Shown piece after piece: positions 9,845 to 22,021 of a stretch of DNA of 64,000 bases (its first letter is position 1; every line of letters starts with the position of its first letter). This DNA is from Acorus gramineus. Its lineage: Eukaryota > Streptophyta > Magnoliopsida > Acorales > Acoraceae. The notes below the pieces were generated by a model that saw nothing but the letters and a program-made list of their open reading frames with translations, had not been told where the DNA came from and did not search any database. The stretch lies in assembly GCA_030737835.1 (NCBI GenBank), contig JAUJYN010000044.1, positions 682,001 to 746,000 of the forward strand. Reading direction: 5' to 3'. A program made the position numbers and the translations under genes.

Positions 9845-12800
9845 GTAGAGTTTAGCTTACACACGGAAAATTAGATTATCGGTTCCCTGTGAATTATAAT
9901 TTTAGGTTCACAACTTTAGATGAACTTGGATAATCCATTGGATAAAGGTTGTAGTGCAATTCATCTTACGTAGTCTATCTTGACTATTAAAGACCGGTTC
10001 ATAGGTTTTTGGGTGATTGTGCTAGTACACCTTGTGTGTATTGAACGGACCAAGTTGGGGTAATTATTTTGTACTGACTAGATAAAATAATTTACACCCC
10101 ATGTTTATTATGATTGCTTATGCTCTTAATCCTAAAATGGTTCTTAGACATGTGCATTTGTTATTTGTCATTTTGATTCATTAAAGAGTGAGATTCTCTC
10201 ATGGATCAACGGTGAGTTGGGTGACAATAATACTTGTATGATGAATATTTGCTATTGATGGAATCCACGTCTCCTATAGGAGATTGATGATACTCTCTTG
10301 AGGATACTTATAAGTTTTTGTCATGTCTAACCTGGCTGGTGGATTTCACTATCCGACATGTCAAATAAGTTAAACGGAAAATCTCAAGGAAAATAAGATG
10401 TTGTGAAATAATAGTTTCAGTAATAATTATTTCATAATGAGTGTTAGAATCTTAATGTGGGGAGATATTAAGCATATAATATAAGGAGCTGGATATATTA
10501 TTTTGATATTAGTATATTTGGCGTGTAGTCATAATTCTTTAGTAGATTGAATTATGATTTATGGGCTTTTTGTTTTTAATTCTAGGTTGAATTATGGTAC
10601 CCGGGCCCATAGGAGACAATTACTGATTTCTCATTTAGGTCCCTATGCTAGCCTATAAATATGTGGCTTCCTCTCTCTCTCAAGATGTATGATTTTTGCC
10701 GAAATCAAAACCCTAACCCCAGAAACCCTTTATGATCTCTGGATCCATAAAAGGTGAGGAAAGGAGAGAAAAAGAGCGAAGAGAGCGAAGAGATTCGCGG
10801 TTGCTGTTCGAAGCAAGAAGGAGACCACACTCCGCCGCGAATCTAAAACATAGGAAGGACATGTTGTGCCTGTGTCATTTGGAGCGCTCTCATTGAAAAT
10901 TTGGCTACATAATTTTTTTCCTAGAAGTTATGTATTTCCAATTTGGTATTTGGATTTGATTTTGTTAAAATCCAAGATGAAGAGGTTTAAATATGATTTT
11001 ATTATGAGATGTCCAGTTTTGAGTTAGCTTTCGTACAAAAGTGGAATTAGATCAACTGGATTCCTGTAGTAAAAGTTATGGGTATTTTTCCAAGTATACC
11101 CCGGGGAGGGAAATTCTGGCAGCAGCCCTGTTCAATGTTTAGCTCAGATTTTGGAATAGCTGGAGAGATTATTTGATCTTGGCATAAACATGAAAGTTGT
11201 AGATAATCTTCTTAGCTTTCCAACGGAATTGGAATTGTGCAATTCAGAGCTATATTGAGGAAGTTATGGCTGTTCCAGTGAAGCATGCGCAGAATTTCTG
11301 GTCAAGGACGACTTAGTCATTTCCATCCCTCTTTAGATATTTAGGTGGGCAAATATCTTCTCTCCCTCTCTCTCTCTCACTTCCACGCCTACATTTTTAA
11401 GCTCTCTCTTCCTCTCTCTCAAGCCCCCCATGTGTTTGTGAAAATTCCCCAAAGAGAAGAGAAGGAGAAGGTGCAAGTGCAAGTGAGTGTTTGTGTAAGT
11501 GTTGTTGTTGTTGTTTGTCCTCCTCTCTCTAGGTCCCCCTCATGATCCTTCCCCCCTGATTTTCAGCCAAGGAGGAGGCTGAGGAGAGGCTGAAGGTGGT
11601 GGTGTTGGTGGTGGCGGTTGAGGTGGTCGCGGGTGCGCCGAGGGCCCCCGAACCTCCCCCTTTCTTTTTCCCTCCCAAGGTGAGCCTTTCCCCTTCTTTT
11701 CTTGGTTTTTATGGCTTAGGGTTGGTTGGGAGGGTCATGCTTGTTGGGTAGATGTGTTAGGGTGTGTGTGAGGGGTTGAGAAGGGTTAAAATGGGGTTAG
11801 GGTTGGCTGGGCACGCGCTGGCACGTGCGCGCGAGTGCACGGGTGCGCGCGGAGCGGGCGCGCGGGTGCTGGCGCGGGCATGCAGTGCGCGCGAGGCGCG
11901 CGGGCTGGACGCGCAGTGCGGCCGTGCGCGCGCGCGTTGCAGCGCGTCTGGGCGCGCGGGCAGGCGCGCGGCAGCGTGTCGAGGGTGCTGGGGTGCGTGC
12001 GTGTGCGTGCGTGCGTATGCGTGCGTGCGCGTACGGGGGGCCATGCGTGTGGCTGTCCGAGGGCTCGGGGAGGTGTCGGGGCACTCGGACTCGCGTGCGT
12101 ACGTGCGTGCTTGCATGCGTGCGAGTCCGAGTATTTGTTATTTCTAATGATTTCTATGTGTAAATTGTGTTGTTACTCACCAAGTTGGATGCCCCTACCT
12201 TACAGATCTCGTCGGATGGGATGCGCGAGGTCTCGGGGTCGTATGGTGAGTGGTTCGATTCCAATCCCCCCCCCCTCTCTCTAGGGTTGCGCTCGACCAG
12301 CATAGACCCGCGTCGCGCATCGATGGGGCCCCCTAGCTATAATATGTAGATCCTATGTAATGCATGATTAATATGATGTAACCATGCCATATTATACCTT
12401 GTATGCTAGGGATATGCATCCATGATACATGTATAGAGGCCCATACATGCCTAGACACCATGTCCCTTGATTGGAAAGCCCCAATCTATGCATGTTTCCC
12501 ATTTAGTTTAATTTAATTAAATCAAAATGAGAGCATATTGTTATAAGCATGCCTTAGAGAATATTATAGCCTTGTTGTTATAATATATGTTTTCCCCGCA
12601 TCTTAGTTATGCGCCGTGGAGGAATTCTTGAGAATTCATGACATTAGTAGTGTTACAAATCGTTGTCGACGGATCCAAGAGGATCGTATACGTGCGAGTA
12701 GGCTGTCTTCTCCTTTTGGTTGGATCCGATGTAGGGACTCCCCGGCGTTGGAAAGCTGACCTGACAGAGGGCTCCCATCTGTAGGTACCTCCGATGCGTC

Positions 12801-14003
12801 GGACAATGCTGATCGTGGGAGTATACCAGGTAGAGGCTATGGAGTGTGGGAGAGGCTACCGGGTGGACCAGGAGAGGAGAGCGGTCTAGTCTGAAAAGGC
12901 CCAAGACACCCCTTGAAGGGTGAGGGTGGGGTGGGTCGGCGATGTTACAACCCTCTAACTTGTGTAGTTACTCCCGTATAGGGACTATGACTACTTTAAG
13001 GTTAATATGAGTGTGTTGATTGTTGTTATGCCTGTGTTTTGATATCTCGATAAGTGAGTATCGAGAGTAGTTGTTTTCCATTGGGTTCGCTTTGCGAACA
13101 TGGGATCGTTCTCCCCTTCGTTGGATCCGATGTAGGAACTTCTCGGGTTTAGTTGTCCTGACAGAGGGCTCCCATCCGTAGGTACCACCGATGCATTCGG
13201 AAGAGTACTGATCGTGGGAGTATACCAGGTAGAGGCTACCCGAGGAAAGGGCTACTGGCGGACCAAGGGTGTAGAGCGGTGAGTTGAGGAGATCGGGTTG
13301 TAGATACTACCCGGGAGAGGGTTAACGAATGATGTTACGGGCATGGGAATCGTTCTCCCTTTTGGTTGGATCCGAGTAGGGACTCCTCGGCGTTGGAAAG
13401 CTGACCTGACGGCTACGGAGTGTGGGAGAGGCTAGCGGGTGGACGAGGGTGTAGAGCAGTCTAAATCTCTTCCAAAAGTCCCAAGAGTCTCCCTCCAGGA
13501 GTGAGGGTAAGGATGAGGTGAAGAATATCGCCGCGTGGCCCATTCGTTGTTCGACCGTTCCCATAGTTGTTAGGTCCGGTCTTGTATCGATGTTTAAAGG
13601 CATCGTTTGAGAAATTATCGAGATGTAGATGATCCAGTAGTGTTGAGTAGACCAGTAAATCCGGGTCTCTTTGACCAACGGTATGGTCTCTAGACCAGTA
13701 AATCCGGGTCTCTTCGACCGACGGTATTGTTATATATGTGTCACTTTTTAGCCTTCTGGTTACCATTGGGACATTTCTGGCAATTGTTCAACTTTTTCTT
13801 TTTTCGATCGAAACCGCTAAAATTTTATACTTTTAGCAATCATCTTGAGCTTGAGAACTCCGATTGAAAATCTAACTGCACATTATGTGTCCTGGTGCCA
13901 TTTCAAGCCACTCCCAAAATTTCATCGAATTCCGGTAACGTTTCAGAATTTCACAGTTCCGAATTGTATCCGGGTTTTGACCAAGCGGAAAGTCATGGGA
14001 GAC

Positions 14004-14060
14004 TTGACCAAGTCAAAGATGACTTTGACCAAGTCAAGTTTGACCCTTGACTTGGTCAAT
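14004..14060. promoter_or_regulatory. W-box-like TTGAC cluster in T1 U3
   Basis: Seven TTGAC cores on both strands in under 60 bases (for example 14004, 14025, 14039 and 14047 on the plus strand). TTGACC/T is the WRKY factor site in plant defence promoters. The same array is present in the T1 copies near 44530-44580, 53335-53410 and 60870-60960, so it is a family feature. A role in stress-responsive transcription is inference. Confidence 0.45.
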
Positions 14061-15496
14061 GGGTTTTGTTTGTTTGTGTGGATAGGTTGACTTAAGGTCA
14101 AAGTTCTCAAGAAACCCTAAATGCCCTAAGTGAGTGTGTGTGTGTGTGTGGTGTGTGTGTGTCACTAGTTGTGGGCGTGCACTTCTTATCCTTCCTTCTC
14201 TTCTCTTCCTCTCTCTCTCAAACACAAATCCACCATTTCCTCTTCTCTTTATTTCCCCCTTTTGATCTAGTAGAAGAGTTTGAACAAGAAAGCCCTAGAA
14301 GGAGAAAAGATTAGTAAGGACTTGATCTACCTTCCCATGGTCTTGGATTTGATTTCCCCTTTGTTGACCTCCTCTCATGGCCTCCTCCTTTTCTCCTCTA
14401 TTTTCAGCCTTTGTTAGGCCTTGTGAGTGGCTTGGTGGTGGTGGTTTTGGTGGTGGCATTTCGGTGCGCGAAGGGCACCCGGTTTCATCCCATTGTTCTT
14501 CCTCTCTTGGGTGAGTCCTTCTCCTCCCTATTTCTTGTTTAGATGCATGTTTAGGGTGTGTTATGGGTTATGCATGCTAGCATGGGAGTTAGGGGGGTGT
14601 GGGAGGGCTGAGGAGGTGGTGGGAAGGGCTCGGGCGCGCGTGCGGGGTCACCCGCGCGCGTGCGCTCGAGTCTGCGCGCGCCTGCCCAGGCAGGCACTGG
14701 CGCGCGCAGACGGGCACGCTGGCGGGCGCGCGCACGTATGCGCAGACGCGCAAGCGTGCGCGCGGGGGTGCGCGGGGAGTGCTGCGCGGGGGCGCAGTGC
14801 GCGCGGTGCGCGCAGGGTGCTGCGCAGGGGCACAGTACTCGCGGGTAGACGCAGGGCTGGACGCGCGGTGCGCGCAGGAGCGCGCTAGCGTGCGCGCGCG
14901 CGCGACAGCGCGTCTGGGCACGCGGGCAAGGGCACGGCAGTGCGCCCGGGGCGCAGGGGCGCGTGCGTGCGTGCGCCTTTGTGCGTGCGCGTGCGGGTGG
15001 CCGTGCGTGCGGCTGCCGTGGGTTTGGGAGGGTGTCGAGGCACTCGGACTGGCGTGCGTACGCGCATGCTCACGTGCGTGTGGGCCCGTATGCATGCTTG
15101 TCCGAGTATTGGGTATTTCTAGTGTATGTCTTATGTATTTGTGCAGTTTACTCACCAGTTTGAATGCCTGTGTCTTGCAGATCTTGACGGACAGTCACGC
15201 GACGACCCGGGATTCGGTGAGTGGGACAATCCATGTTATATATGTGTCACTTTTAACCTGCTGGTAACCGTTGGAGCGTTCTGGCGGTTTTTTGGTTTTT
15301 TTCGGTTTTCGATCGGAACCGCTAATTTTTGGACTGTTAGCTATCGTCCTGAGTTAGAGGACTCCGATTGAAAATCCGACTGCATATTTGGTGTCCTGGT
15401 GCCATTTTAGGCCTCTCACGAAAATTTCATCGAATTCCGGTAACGTTTCCAAAATTTCGCAGTTCCGGAGCGTATCTGGGTTTTTAAGTCGCATAC

Positions 15497-15504
15497 TATA
15501 TAAA
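15497..15504 (+). promoter_or_regulatory. TATA box of T1 copy 2
   Basis: tatataaa in the context actatataaaggtggg, conserved in T1 copy 3 at 35753-35760 and, on the minus strand, near 48845 in T1 copy 6. A pyrimidine-rich leader (ttcatcatcttcctcccc) follows about 30 bases downstream, the expected start region of the element RNA. Confidence 0.6.
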
Positions 15505-15822
15505 GGTGGGATCTAAAATTTGAAAACACTATTCATCATCTTCCTCCCCAAGCTTTCTCTCTCCCCTTCTCCATTTTTCTCCCTTTTGAGCCCCTTAAAC
15601 CCCTCAAAGCTTAAAACCTAAAACCTAGAAAGTGTAGATCGGGTCCCGATCTACACCCCGGTGGTTTCAAATTCCATTTCCGGTGAGATTTGCCCCTCCG
15701 TCCGCCCTCTCTTCTTCCCTGATTTGAGCCATTTCAGTGGTGGAGGTAGATCCGGGCGGTGGAAGCCTTTAGGGAGACGTTTCGGTGCGCGGAGAGCAAC
15801 CGGACTTCCCTTCCTCCCCTTG

Positions 15823-17013
15823 GTAAGCCTCTTTTTCCTCTCTTTCTTGCATAGATGTATGTTAGGAGGTTGGTTTTGGGGTTGGGAGGCTGTCGGCGGC
15901 GGTGGGTGGCCGTCGGAGGGCTGTGGTGGTGGTCGGAGGCCGTGGGGTGGTCGGAGGTGGGTGGTAGAGGAGCTCGGGCTGACAGGTTACTGTCTCGGGC
16001 AGGGCAGCAGCGCAGGGCCCAGGCGCAGCGGCTGGCGCGGGCGCGCGCACGCGTGCGCGCGGGTGTGCTCGCGTGCGTGCGCTCGGGTGGCGCTGGGGGC
16101 CAGCAGGGCTGGGCGTGCACGCTGGGCAGGCTGGCGGGGCTAGCCGGGTAGGCTGGGAGCAGGTGCACCAGTTTGCCGGGCGCGCGAGCGCGTGCGCACG
16201 GGTGCGCGCGCGGGCGTGCGCTCGGGGGGTGCAGGGGGAGGTGTGCGGTGCAGGCTGGCTACGGGCTGTGCGAGCAGGGCAGGCCGGCTGGGCAGGCCAT
16301 GCTCAGGCAGCTGGCAGGGGGTGCTCGGGCATCAGGCGGGCAGTGGCTGGGCGTGCAGGGCGAGCGGTGCTCGGGCCACTCGGTGACGCGCGCAGGCAGG
16401 CAGCGCGGGCAGGCTGGCAGGCGCGCTGAGCGCGTGCTGCCAGGCGCGCTGGGCGCGTGTTACGCGGGCGTGCGCGTGGGCGCTGGGTGAAGTTCCCGGG
16501 TGCTGGGCGCTTAGCGCTGGGAGCTGGTCGCGGGTGCTGGTCGAGCGGCTGGTGCGGCGAGGCGGCTGGTGGTGTGCGCGGGGTGCGCGCGGGGCGGGGC
16601 TGGCGGTGCGCGCGGAGTGCGCGCGGGGCGAGGCGCTGGGCGCGCGGGGCGTGCGGTGTGCTCGCGTGGTGCACGCGGCGCGCGAGGGTGCGCGCTGGCT
16701 GCTGCGGCGGGGCGTAGTGGGCGCGGTGCACCGGGTGGCTCGGCTGCGGGTCCAGGGCGGCGGGCAGGGGCCCGGCGGCGCCTAGGTGCGCGGGCTGAGG
16801 CGCGGCGGCGAGTCCGGGGCTCGGGTGGCCGTGCGGATGGTTGCCGGTGGTGCGGGAGTGAGTCGGAGTGCTCGGGCTAGCGTGCGTGCGGGTCGTATGC
16901 ACGTTTGCCCGAGTGTTGGGGGTTTGTTTGTGGGTTTTGTCTGCTTTAGTGTATTTTGGGGTATTTTAGTGTGTCTGTGGATTTTACTCACCGTATAAAT
17001 GTCTGTCTTGCAG
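15823..17013 (+). other. Putative spliceosomal intron in the LTR leader of T1 copy 2
   Basis: The donor is ccccttg^gtaagcc at 15822/15823. The acceptor is gtctgtcttgcag^atcttgg at 17013/17014. A branch-point-like ctcac lies at 16987-16991, about 23 bases before the acceptor. The intron is about 1.2 kb and contains the entire GC-rich, CpG-dense zone. T1 copy 3 (36071-36085) has the two flanks joined directly at these two points, which is the main support that this is a real intron. A mini-exon of about 39 bases follows, ending ccg^gtgagtggg. Confidence 0.6.
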
Positions 17014-17817
17014 ATCTTGGCGAGCGGTCGCGCGACGACCCGGATTCCGGTGAGTGGGACAATCCAACCCAGTAGAGAGGCGTTATACGCATTTGGGCGT
17101 ATACCGACCTCTCCTGGGGCACCATGGATTGATATTAACCATTGTAATGTGTATTTCATGCGAGCATGATTTAATGTAGAATGCATGTTACCCTAGACTT
17201 TGCATGTTAGGGACTTGCACCCTTAGGATATGTGTATGAGCCATGCACCATGTCCCCTGTTCTCATGCTAGGAAGCCTTGGCCTATGCATGTGTCCTACT
17301 AGTTTATTTATTAAATTAAATGCTAGTAAATATTTAATTGCATGATTTAGTGAATATTATAGGGGAGGGGCCTTGCGAGGACAGCGGTGAGACCCGGGTT
17401 AGGGTACTCCGTGTTCCTTGTTTGGTTGTCGGGGTGTCCTATATCGGGAACTCACGCTGCCCTCCCGAGTTTCTTTCCCCCAATGATATTCCACCCTTGT
17501 TATAACTTTTATGCATGTTCCCCGCATCTTAGTTATGCGCCCTGGTGGAGTTCTGAGGAATTCAGGACATTAGAGTTGTTAGGATGTGTTGCCTGCGGAT
17601 CCGAGTGGATCATATGCGATGGATAGGCTGTTCTGTTCCCTTCGTTGGATCCGTGTAGAGACTACCCCGGCGTTGGAAAGGTCGTCCCGTGCAGGGGCTC
17701 CCATCAGTAGGCGCCTCCTGATTTGGTAGAAGGACTGCGCTGAATGTGGGAGTGGCCAAACGACCTACGGAGTGGGGAGAGACTATCGGTGGACCAAGGG
17801 TGACCAACAGCCTAGTC

Positions 17818-18058
17818 AGTCCCAAGAGCCTAGGTCACCTGTTGAGGGTGTGGGTGAGGGTATGGTGGGCCGGCGATGTGGCGACCCACTGGATTGTAAG
17901 TCCCAATATCCTTGGTCACCCCTTGAGGGGTGAGGGTGAGGGTGTAGCGGGTTGGCGGAAGCGACCCGCTGGTTTTGTGTAGTTAGTCCCAATATCCTTG
18001 GTCACCCATTGAGTGGTGAGGGTGAGGGTGTAGTGGGTTGGCGGTAGCGACCCACTAG
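17818..18058 (+). repeat. Three tandem units of about 80 bases in T1 copy 2
   Basis: Each unit carries cagtccc or tagtccc, then ggtcacc...gaggg, then tgagggtgaggg and gcgacccrctgg, with slight variants. The minus-strand T1 copy 6 has about five such units at about 46040-46400, so copy number varies within the family. Confidence 0.65.
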
Positions 18059-20648
18059 TTTGCGGAATTGATGCCATTTTGTGACTTGAGGAATGTGAAT
18101 TGTGGATTATAAAGATTATCTGGTTGTGGTCAATATTGTCTGTGATGCATGGGTTGTGCCGTTCACTGAGCGTGTGGCTCACCCCTCGCATAATATTTTC
18201 TTCAGTGTCATCTGAGTCGGATCTGGAGGAGGAGCTCCCCGAGGGATTTCATCAGTAGCGGAGTAGCGCCACGTCCCGCGAGTTTCAGAGGCTATCAGCA
18301 TCCCTTGTGCTTGTATGTATTATTTTCCGTGCTTGGGCACGCGTTTGTGTTTGTACTTGGATGTCTTTGTATGTATATTGGCTCTCACAGGACATGTGAT
18401 TATGTATAGAGTCTGTAGTATGTTTTGATTACAAATTCAGTCTTTAGCTTCCGCATTTGGTGTATATATCATGTCAGCCCTGCTTTTGTTGTCTGTGTGT
18501 CATTCTGGTTGTTTGTGTATGATATATTATTGACCTCCTGTGTAGATTCTGATATTTTATATACACTTGCCGCGTACCGGGGACGCCCGGGGCGTGACAA
18601 TCCAACCCAGTAGGGAGGCGTTCGATGCACGTAGGCGTGCATTGCCCTCCCCTGGGGCACCATAATTGCTTATTAACATGTAATAATGTAAAACCTGTGC
18701 ATGTATGATGTATCCATGCCACCTTAGACTATGTATGCTAGGGATACGCACCCTTATATCATGTATAGCTGCCTATGCATGTTTAGACACCAAGCCTCGA
18801 GCTATGCATGTTCCCATCTAGTTTAATTTAATTAAATCTAATGTGAGCATATAGTTACAAGCATGCCTTAGAGAATATTATAACCTTGTAGTTATAATAT
18901 ATGTCTCCCCGAATCTGAGTTATGCGCCCTGGAGGAATTCTGGAGAATTCATGACATTAGTAGAGTTGCAATCGGTGTCGACGGATCCAAGAGGATCGTA
19001 TCCGTGTGAGTAGGCTGTCTTTTCCTTTCGGTTGGATCCGATGTAGGTACTCCCCGGCGATAGCTGACCTGACAGAGGGCTCCCGTCCGTATGTACCTCC
19101 GATGTGTTCAGACAGTACTGGTAGTTGGAGTGGACTAGGTCGAGGCTACGAGGGTGGGAGAGGCTACCGAGTGGACCAGGGGTGGAGAGCGGTCTAGTAT
19201 GCCCCAAGAGGCCCATGTCACCCCCCGGAAAGGGTGAGGGTGAGGGGGGGAGGTGGGTTGGCGATGAAACAACCCATTTGAATGTGTTGTTGCTTCCGTG
19301 TGAGGGGCTATAAATTATATAAGGTTGATATGAATTGTGATGCATGGGTTGTGCTATTCACTGAGCGTGTGGCTCACCCCTCGCATATATTTTTCTCCAG
19401 TGATATCTGAGTCGGATCTGAAGGAGGAGCTCCCCGAGGCACATCAGCAGTAGCGGAGCAGCGTCATGTTCTGCGAGTGAGAGGCCATCAGCATCCCTTC
19501 TTGATTGTATGTACTGTTATCTGTGCTTGGGCACTCGTTTTTGTATTTGGATGTCATTGTATATATATTGGCTTTCACAGGACAGTTGATTATGTATCGG
19601 GTCTGTAATATGTCTTTGATTTACAGACTCAGTTTTTTTAGCTTCCGCTATTTGTATATATCATCTCAGCCACCTTTTTGTCTGTGTTGTCATTTTCGTT
19701 GTTGTGTAGAGTATTTATTGATCTCCTGTATGGACTGCTAATATTATATATACTTGCCACGTCTCGGGGACGGCCGCACTGGGGCGTGACAGGTATGGTC
19801 TCTAGACCAGTAAATCCGGGTCTCTTCGACCGACGGTATGGTCTCTCCCCAAAAGTCCCAAAAGACTCCCTCCGGGAGTGAGGGTGGGGGTGAGGTTGGT
19901 CGCGCTGCCACGTGACCCAGTTATCCATGGGTTTCCACCCATGTTTTCCTTGAAAGGAAATTGTTTATGTATTGAACTATAGTATGGTGATTGGTTTCCA
20001 GCCACTCACTGAGCTTGTAGCTCACCCCTCGCATACTGTTTCTTTTCAGGGGCAGTGTTGGGCGTGGAGCTGGAGCTTTCCTGTGGCGTGGTCTTATGGG
20101 CGTGGAGCGTTCTTCCGGCGGGTGGCGAGTGCGAGGCTGTCAGCATTCCTAGAGTCATTTTATGTTTTGTAAATCGTGCATGTGGCACAGGTTGTATTTT
20201 CTTTGGTCTAGACTTGGCTTTCATAGGACATTGATTGTGTATTCGAGTCTGTAATAATGTTTTTGATTTTACAGACATTGTTTATATATTATGCTTCCGC
20301 TTTTCAGTCAGTTATCATTATCTTGCTTTGTCGCCTTGTGTATTGTTGTTGGTGTCTTTATTGACCTCAGGTATTGATAGCTGATATTTTAATATTTGCC
20401 ACGTCCCGGGGACGCCTGGGGCGTGACAGAACATACGACAGAAGATCTGAAGGTTCCGATCGAGCGATCCGTCATCGTCTTTTAGATCCGATCTTCCTCT
20501 TCGACAGAACTCTGATATGAGTTCTAAAGGTAAACCCTAATTTCACCTCGTAGGGTTTGCATGAAAAAGATTTAATAATTTTTTTTTGTTATCCGATCTA
20601 TACCTCGATCGACGGATCTTGACAGTCGGGATTATTTTTCCCAACAAT

Positions 20649-20661
20649 TGGTATTAGAGCC
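20649..20661 (+). other. Copia primer-binding site
   Basis: TGGTATTAGAGCC, complementary to the 3' end of initiator tRNA-Met with one difference from the common TGGTATCAGAGCC. It lies two bases after the 5' LTR end at 20646. Confidence 0.85.
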
Positions 20662-22021
20662 ATCTCGTTGATACTGCGTATAGATCGAATACAACCATGT
20701 TGTCCGTTCACATGATGAACGATTAGATCTATATACCATGTGAATAGTCTAGATTGCATATTTGTGCTAATTTTATTTTGCAGCGATCTTGATCCGGCTA
20801 TTATGGTTATTGTTTTGTTTATCGTCTTGTCTTTATGTGAATTGATCCCACGCGTGTTGTGCATGGTTATATTGTATGATAAAAAATTAAATGATATTGT
20901 AAACTTCGCGAGTGGGAGTGTTATAGTATTTTTCTTTTCGATATGCACAAGAAAGTTCTAAAGTGGATTCGAGGGATCAGGTCCGACATGGTACCAGATT
21001 GGCACTAGGAGGGTCGTGAACGGAACCAAATGATACCAGATCATCACAAGGAGGATTTGCGATCAAAACGGGATAATCGATTCTCTGATCTGAACGGATA
21101 TAAATCCCACCGGATAAAGAAAAGATGCGTTTTTAGCAAAGCAAATCGGTCATGAAATCTGGTCTCTGGGGCACTGCCCCAGACCCCGCCAGGGGGGGCT
21201 CGTCCCTAAATGCGAGCCGCCCTCCCTACTCGCATTAGAATTCCAGTCGAAGGGCTTCATAGTTGTCGTGCGACCATAATAGCCAGAATTTTAATTTTTT
21301 ATTTTGCTGTATGTTTTTATGCATGTGATTATACTCATGATTGTTATATTTGGTGGATGTTAATTAGTATAACAGACCCACATTATATGGACAACATCGA
21401 TATTGGCCAAACATGGATAACATTTTTATGGCAAACAATGAATGTGTTTATAACCCTGTAAAGCTTTAAAATATTAAGTGGGAGCGGGACATTATTATAT
21501 AATTCCCCCGGTCTTCACCACCAACTTGTAGGTAATACAATTTATCTTACGTGTTGGCTATAGGCCTTCCTCCCTATCAGATGAGTTAAATTGTAGACAT
21601 TATCGGTACAAGTTATCTTTAGGAATAATTTTGGGTAATTGTTAGTATGCACTATCTCCCCATCGGAGGAGTACATTGCGAACAATTGATCTGAAGTTAG
21701 GTGGTGGTTTACACTTAACTATAAGTAATAGTATCCTCCCCATCGGAGTCACTGCTATTATTTATAGGACCGAAGCATGTCAACTGTTTAATTTCACTTG
21801 GTATAAGAGGATACCTAGATAGTAAAATTAATAGGAATTGGCCTGTCTGGTCTAAGTTTGAGTGGTATACGTCCTTACTATCGAGGCATGCTATTCAATA
21901 AGAGATCAGGCTGTTGACGAATTCTTTTAATATGGTAGAGGGATCCATCTTTAAATTGAATTCGAAGCTTTATTTACCATATCATGATTTTTTTTATTAT
22001 GTTTGATTCTCAGGATTCGAA
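20662..22021 (+). other. Copia untranslated leader
   Basis: About 1.36 kb between the primer site and the gag start. It contains a GC-rich hairpin (tctgggg at 21165-21171, ccccaga at 21177-21183, loop cactg), a plausible packaging or dimerisation structure. It also has a series of clcccatcgga-like repeats, for example ctccccatcggag near 21656 and 21738. No gene is seen. Confidence 0.55.

Larger units (their letters stand above)
15234..18599 (+). mobile_element. T1 solo LTR (copy 2) inside T1 copy 1
   Basis: It begins TGTTATATATGTGTCACTTT and ends GGGGCGTGACA. The target duplication atcca is exact (15229-15233 and 18600-18604). Length is 3366 bases. This is a T1 subtype with a clear TATA box (15497-15504), no W-box cluster and a GC-rich zone of about 0.9 kb (15990-16860). 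The putative intron 15823-17013 holds the whole GC-rich zone. It is the deepest level of this nest (Copia > T2 > T1 > T1). Confidence 0.9.
13728..19791 (+). mobile_element. T1 solo LTR (copy 1) inside T2 copy 1
   Basis: It begins TGTTATATATGTGTCACTTT and ends CACTGGGGCGTGACA. The target duplication ggtat is exact (13723-13727 and 19792-19796), and the host T2 sequence resumes across it. Own length is about 2.7 kb. U3 has a W-box-like cluster at 14004-14060. The GC-rich zone is about 14630-15030. T1 copy 2 is inserted at 15234. Confidence 0.9.
10862..20428 (+). mobile_element. T2 solo LTR (copy 1) in the Copia 5' LTR
   Basis: It begins TGTTGTGCCTGTGTCATTTG and ends GGGGCGTGACA. The flanks ggaca (10857-10861) and gaaca (20429-20433) are a target duplication with one difference. 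The uninterrupted target is seen in the other Copia LTR at about 61910 (gacatacggcag). Without its own inserts this LTR is about 3.5 kb. It carries the splice-like layout: acceptor ttttcag near 11568, donor aag^gtgagc near 11679, the GC-rich zone at about 11810-12060, acceptor ttacag at about 12207 and donor gtgagtgg at about 12245. It is itself interrupted by T1 copy 1. Confidence 0.85.
9845..20646 (+). repeat. Copia 5' LTR, interrupted by T2 copy 1
   Basis: 9845-10861 and 20429-20646 match the 3' LTR parts at 44026-44258, 51022-51107 and 61205-62124. For example ttaaagaccggttcatagg and gccgaaatcaaaaccctaac occur in both. Between them sits the T2 solo LTR 10862-20428. Its left end is marked where Copia similarity starts. 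Confidence 0.8.
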
